A model generated the notes under the pieces. That model made no database searches. It was not told the origin of the DNA and saw nothing but the letters and a program-made list of their open reading frames with translations. From Flavobacteriaceae bacterium (GTDB lineage Bacteria; Bacteroidota; Bacteroidia; Flavobacteriales; Flavobacteriaceae): a stretch of DNA of 6,592 bases. Shown here one piece after another: positions 5,532 through 6,592 of this stretch (positions are counted from its first letter, which is position 1; the number at the start of each line of letters is the position of its first letter). Position numbers and translations under genes: made by a program. The stretch lies in assembly GCA_030633225.1 (NCBI GenBank), contig DAOVTF010000121.1, positions 1 through 6,592 on the forward strand. The letters run 5' to 3'.

Positions 5532-6592
5532 ATGATAACTTTCAAATCAATACTTCCAATTTTTATATTATTACCCTCTATCCTACTTGCACAAGATAAT
5601 TTACCAGATAATTTTTTTCTAGATAAATTAGATAATGGTCTAGAAGTATTAACCATTGAAGATAATACAGTGCCCTTAGCTACTATTGAAATAACTGTAC
5701 ATAATGGAGCATATACTGAGCCTCCTGAATTTGACGGTCTCTCGCATTTATACGAGCATATGTTCTTTAAAGCAAATAAAGATATTCCATCACAGGAAGC
5801 TTTTATGGCTCGAAAAAACGAGTTGGGTATTTCTTTTAACGGAACCACTTCTGGTGAACGTGTTAATTATTTCATAACCCTAAGTTCAAGTAAATTAGAA
5901 GAAGGGCTTGAGTTTATGAATTCTGCTATTCGCTACCCTCTTTTTTTAAAGGAAGAAATGATTAAAGAAAACCCTGTGGTTGACGGTGAATTCCAACGTA
6001 ATGAATCAAATCCAGTATTTTATCTTTTACAAGATAGCAATCATAAATTATGGGGTGATAACTTTAGTAGAAAAAATGTGATTGGAGATCATGATGTTAT
6101 AATGAATGCAACTCCCGAAAAAATGAAGACCATTCAAAATAAGTATTATTATCCTAATAATTCGATTATCGTAGTAGCTGGTAATGTTAATCATAAAGAT
6201 GTATATAATAAAATTAATAAGATTTATGGCGATTGGAAACCTTCAAGTTTTGATCCTTTTGAAAAATTCCCAATTCCTGAAATTAAACCATTAACTAAAA
6301 CAAGCTACTTTGTAACAGAAAATGAAAATGCAACTACTCCCATAGCTTTAATAAGTTTGCATGGACCCGATACAAGAAATGATATTCCATCTACTTATGC
6401 AGCCGATGTTTTCTCGTTTATTGTATCTCAAAGATCATCAAAACTTCAAAGAGAATTGATTGATAGTGGTTTGGCTTATCAAGTAAATGTTGGTTATCAA
6501 ACAAATAAATATGTTGGCCCGATACAGATTTTTTTGGTACCAAATCCTATGAAGGTAAACGAAGCTTATTCTAAATTAATGGAGCACATTGA
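5532..6592 (+). CDS. Secreted M16 family zinc metallopeptidase (3' end beyond window)
   Basis: From ATG 5532 the frame stays open for 353 codons to the window edge, so the C-terminus is missing. Residues 1-20 are a type I signal peptide (hydrophobic core ILPIFILLPSILLA, likely cleavage after Ala20), placing the protein in the periplasm or envelope. The inverted zinc motif HLYEH is at 72-76. The third zinc ligand is Glu153, 77 residues after His76 as in pitrilysin, and Glu146 sits where pitrilysin has its second conserved Glu, so the site looks catalytically complete. The block ATPEKMKTIQNKYYYPNN and IIVVAGNV (193-219) marks the start of the second M16 domain. M16 peptidases degrade peptides or unfolded proteins inside a clamshell chamber and are often encoded in active/inactive pairs; a second M16 gene or fused half may lie just downstream. 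The gene is divergent from the desulfurase with 139 bp between them. Confidence 0.92.
   Translation, partial: MITFKSILPIFILLPSILLAQDNLPDNFFLDKLDNGLEVLTIEDNTVPLATIEITVHNGAYTEPPEFDGLSHLYEHMFFKANKDIPSQEAFMARKNELGISFNGTTSGERVNYFITLSSSKLEEGLEFMNSAIRYPLFLKEEMIKENPVVDGEFQRNESNPVFYLLQDSNHKLWGDNFSRKNVIGDHDVIMNATPEKMKTIQNKYYYPNNSIIVVAGNVNHKDVYNKINKIYGDWKPSSFDPFEKFPIPEIKPLTKTSYFVTENENATTPIALISLHGPDTRNDIPSTYAADVFSFIVSQRSSKLQRELIDSGLAYQVNVGYQTNKYVGPIQIFLVPNPMKVNEAYSKLMEHI

Noticed and set aside
5441..5848. Minus-strand open frame of 135 codons
   Set aside because: It overlaps antisense the start of the M16 gene, including its signal peptide and HLYEH motif, and shows no family features.
1..6592. Search for insertion sequences, CRISPR repeats, tRNA or rRNA genes, attachment sites or a new multi-gene defence system
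   Set aside because: Nothing of the kind is visible; the genes are ordinary core functions in short transcription units with clean intergenic gaps.

Overview
The window is AT-rich DNA from a member of the Bacteroidota, most likely the family Flavobacteriaceae. Four things point there: perfect TAnnTTTG promoter -7 boxes, no Shine-Dalgarno sequences, a lipoprotein carrying an S-D-D-D-E surface-export signal after its lipid Cys, and the protein flavour throughout (TypA, NifS-like desulfurase, DUF1059 and M16 proteins). I rely on recognition of these families; no database search was possible.

Layout, left to right. (1) 1-217: the 3' end of a voltage-gated-type ion channel gene, cut by the window edge, with a C-terminal zinc-ribbon-like tail. 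It is followed after 15 bp by a hotdog-fold acyl-CoA thioesterase (233-649), probably co-transcribed. (2) 658-792, minus strand: a 44-residue single-span membrane protein, convergent with the thioesterase and with its own promoter. (3) 940-2709: typA/bipA, a ribosome-associated GTPase, reading away from the small membrane protein gene. The upstream TTG that extends this frame lies inside the promoter, so ATG 940 is preferred. (4) 2823-3767: a predicted surface lipoprotein that joins an FKBP-type prolyl isomerase domain to acidic calcium-binding-type repeats, closed by a good intrinsic terminator (3812-3850). (5) 3950-4183: a small DUF1059-type protein. (6) 4256-5392, minus strand: a NifS/IscS-like cysteine desulfurase whose -7 box lies only 4 nt before the ATG, so its mRNA may be leaderless. 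(7) 5532-6592: the first 353 codons of a secreted M16 zinc peptidase, running off the right edge.

The genes do not form one pathway. They are core-genome functions (translation under stress, sulfur transfer, envelope protein folding and proteolysis, acyl-thioester hydrolysis) in short transcription units. There is no sign of mobile DNA, CRISPR, phage or a defence system, and I see no credible new multi-gene system. The points worth a second look are local: start-codon corrections supported by promoters, a probable leaderless transcript, an overlooked small membrane protein, the FKBP plus calcium-repeat fusion, and the zinc-ribbon tail on the channel.
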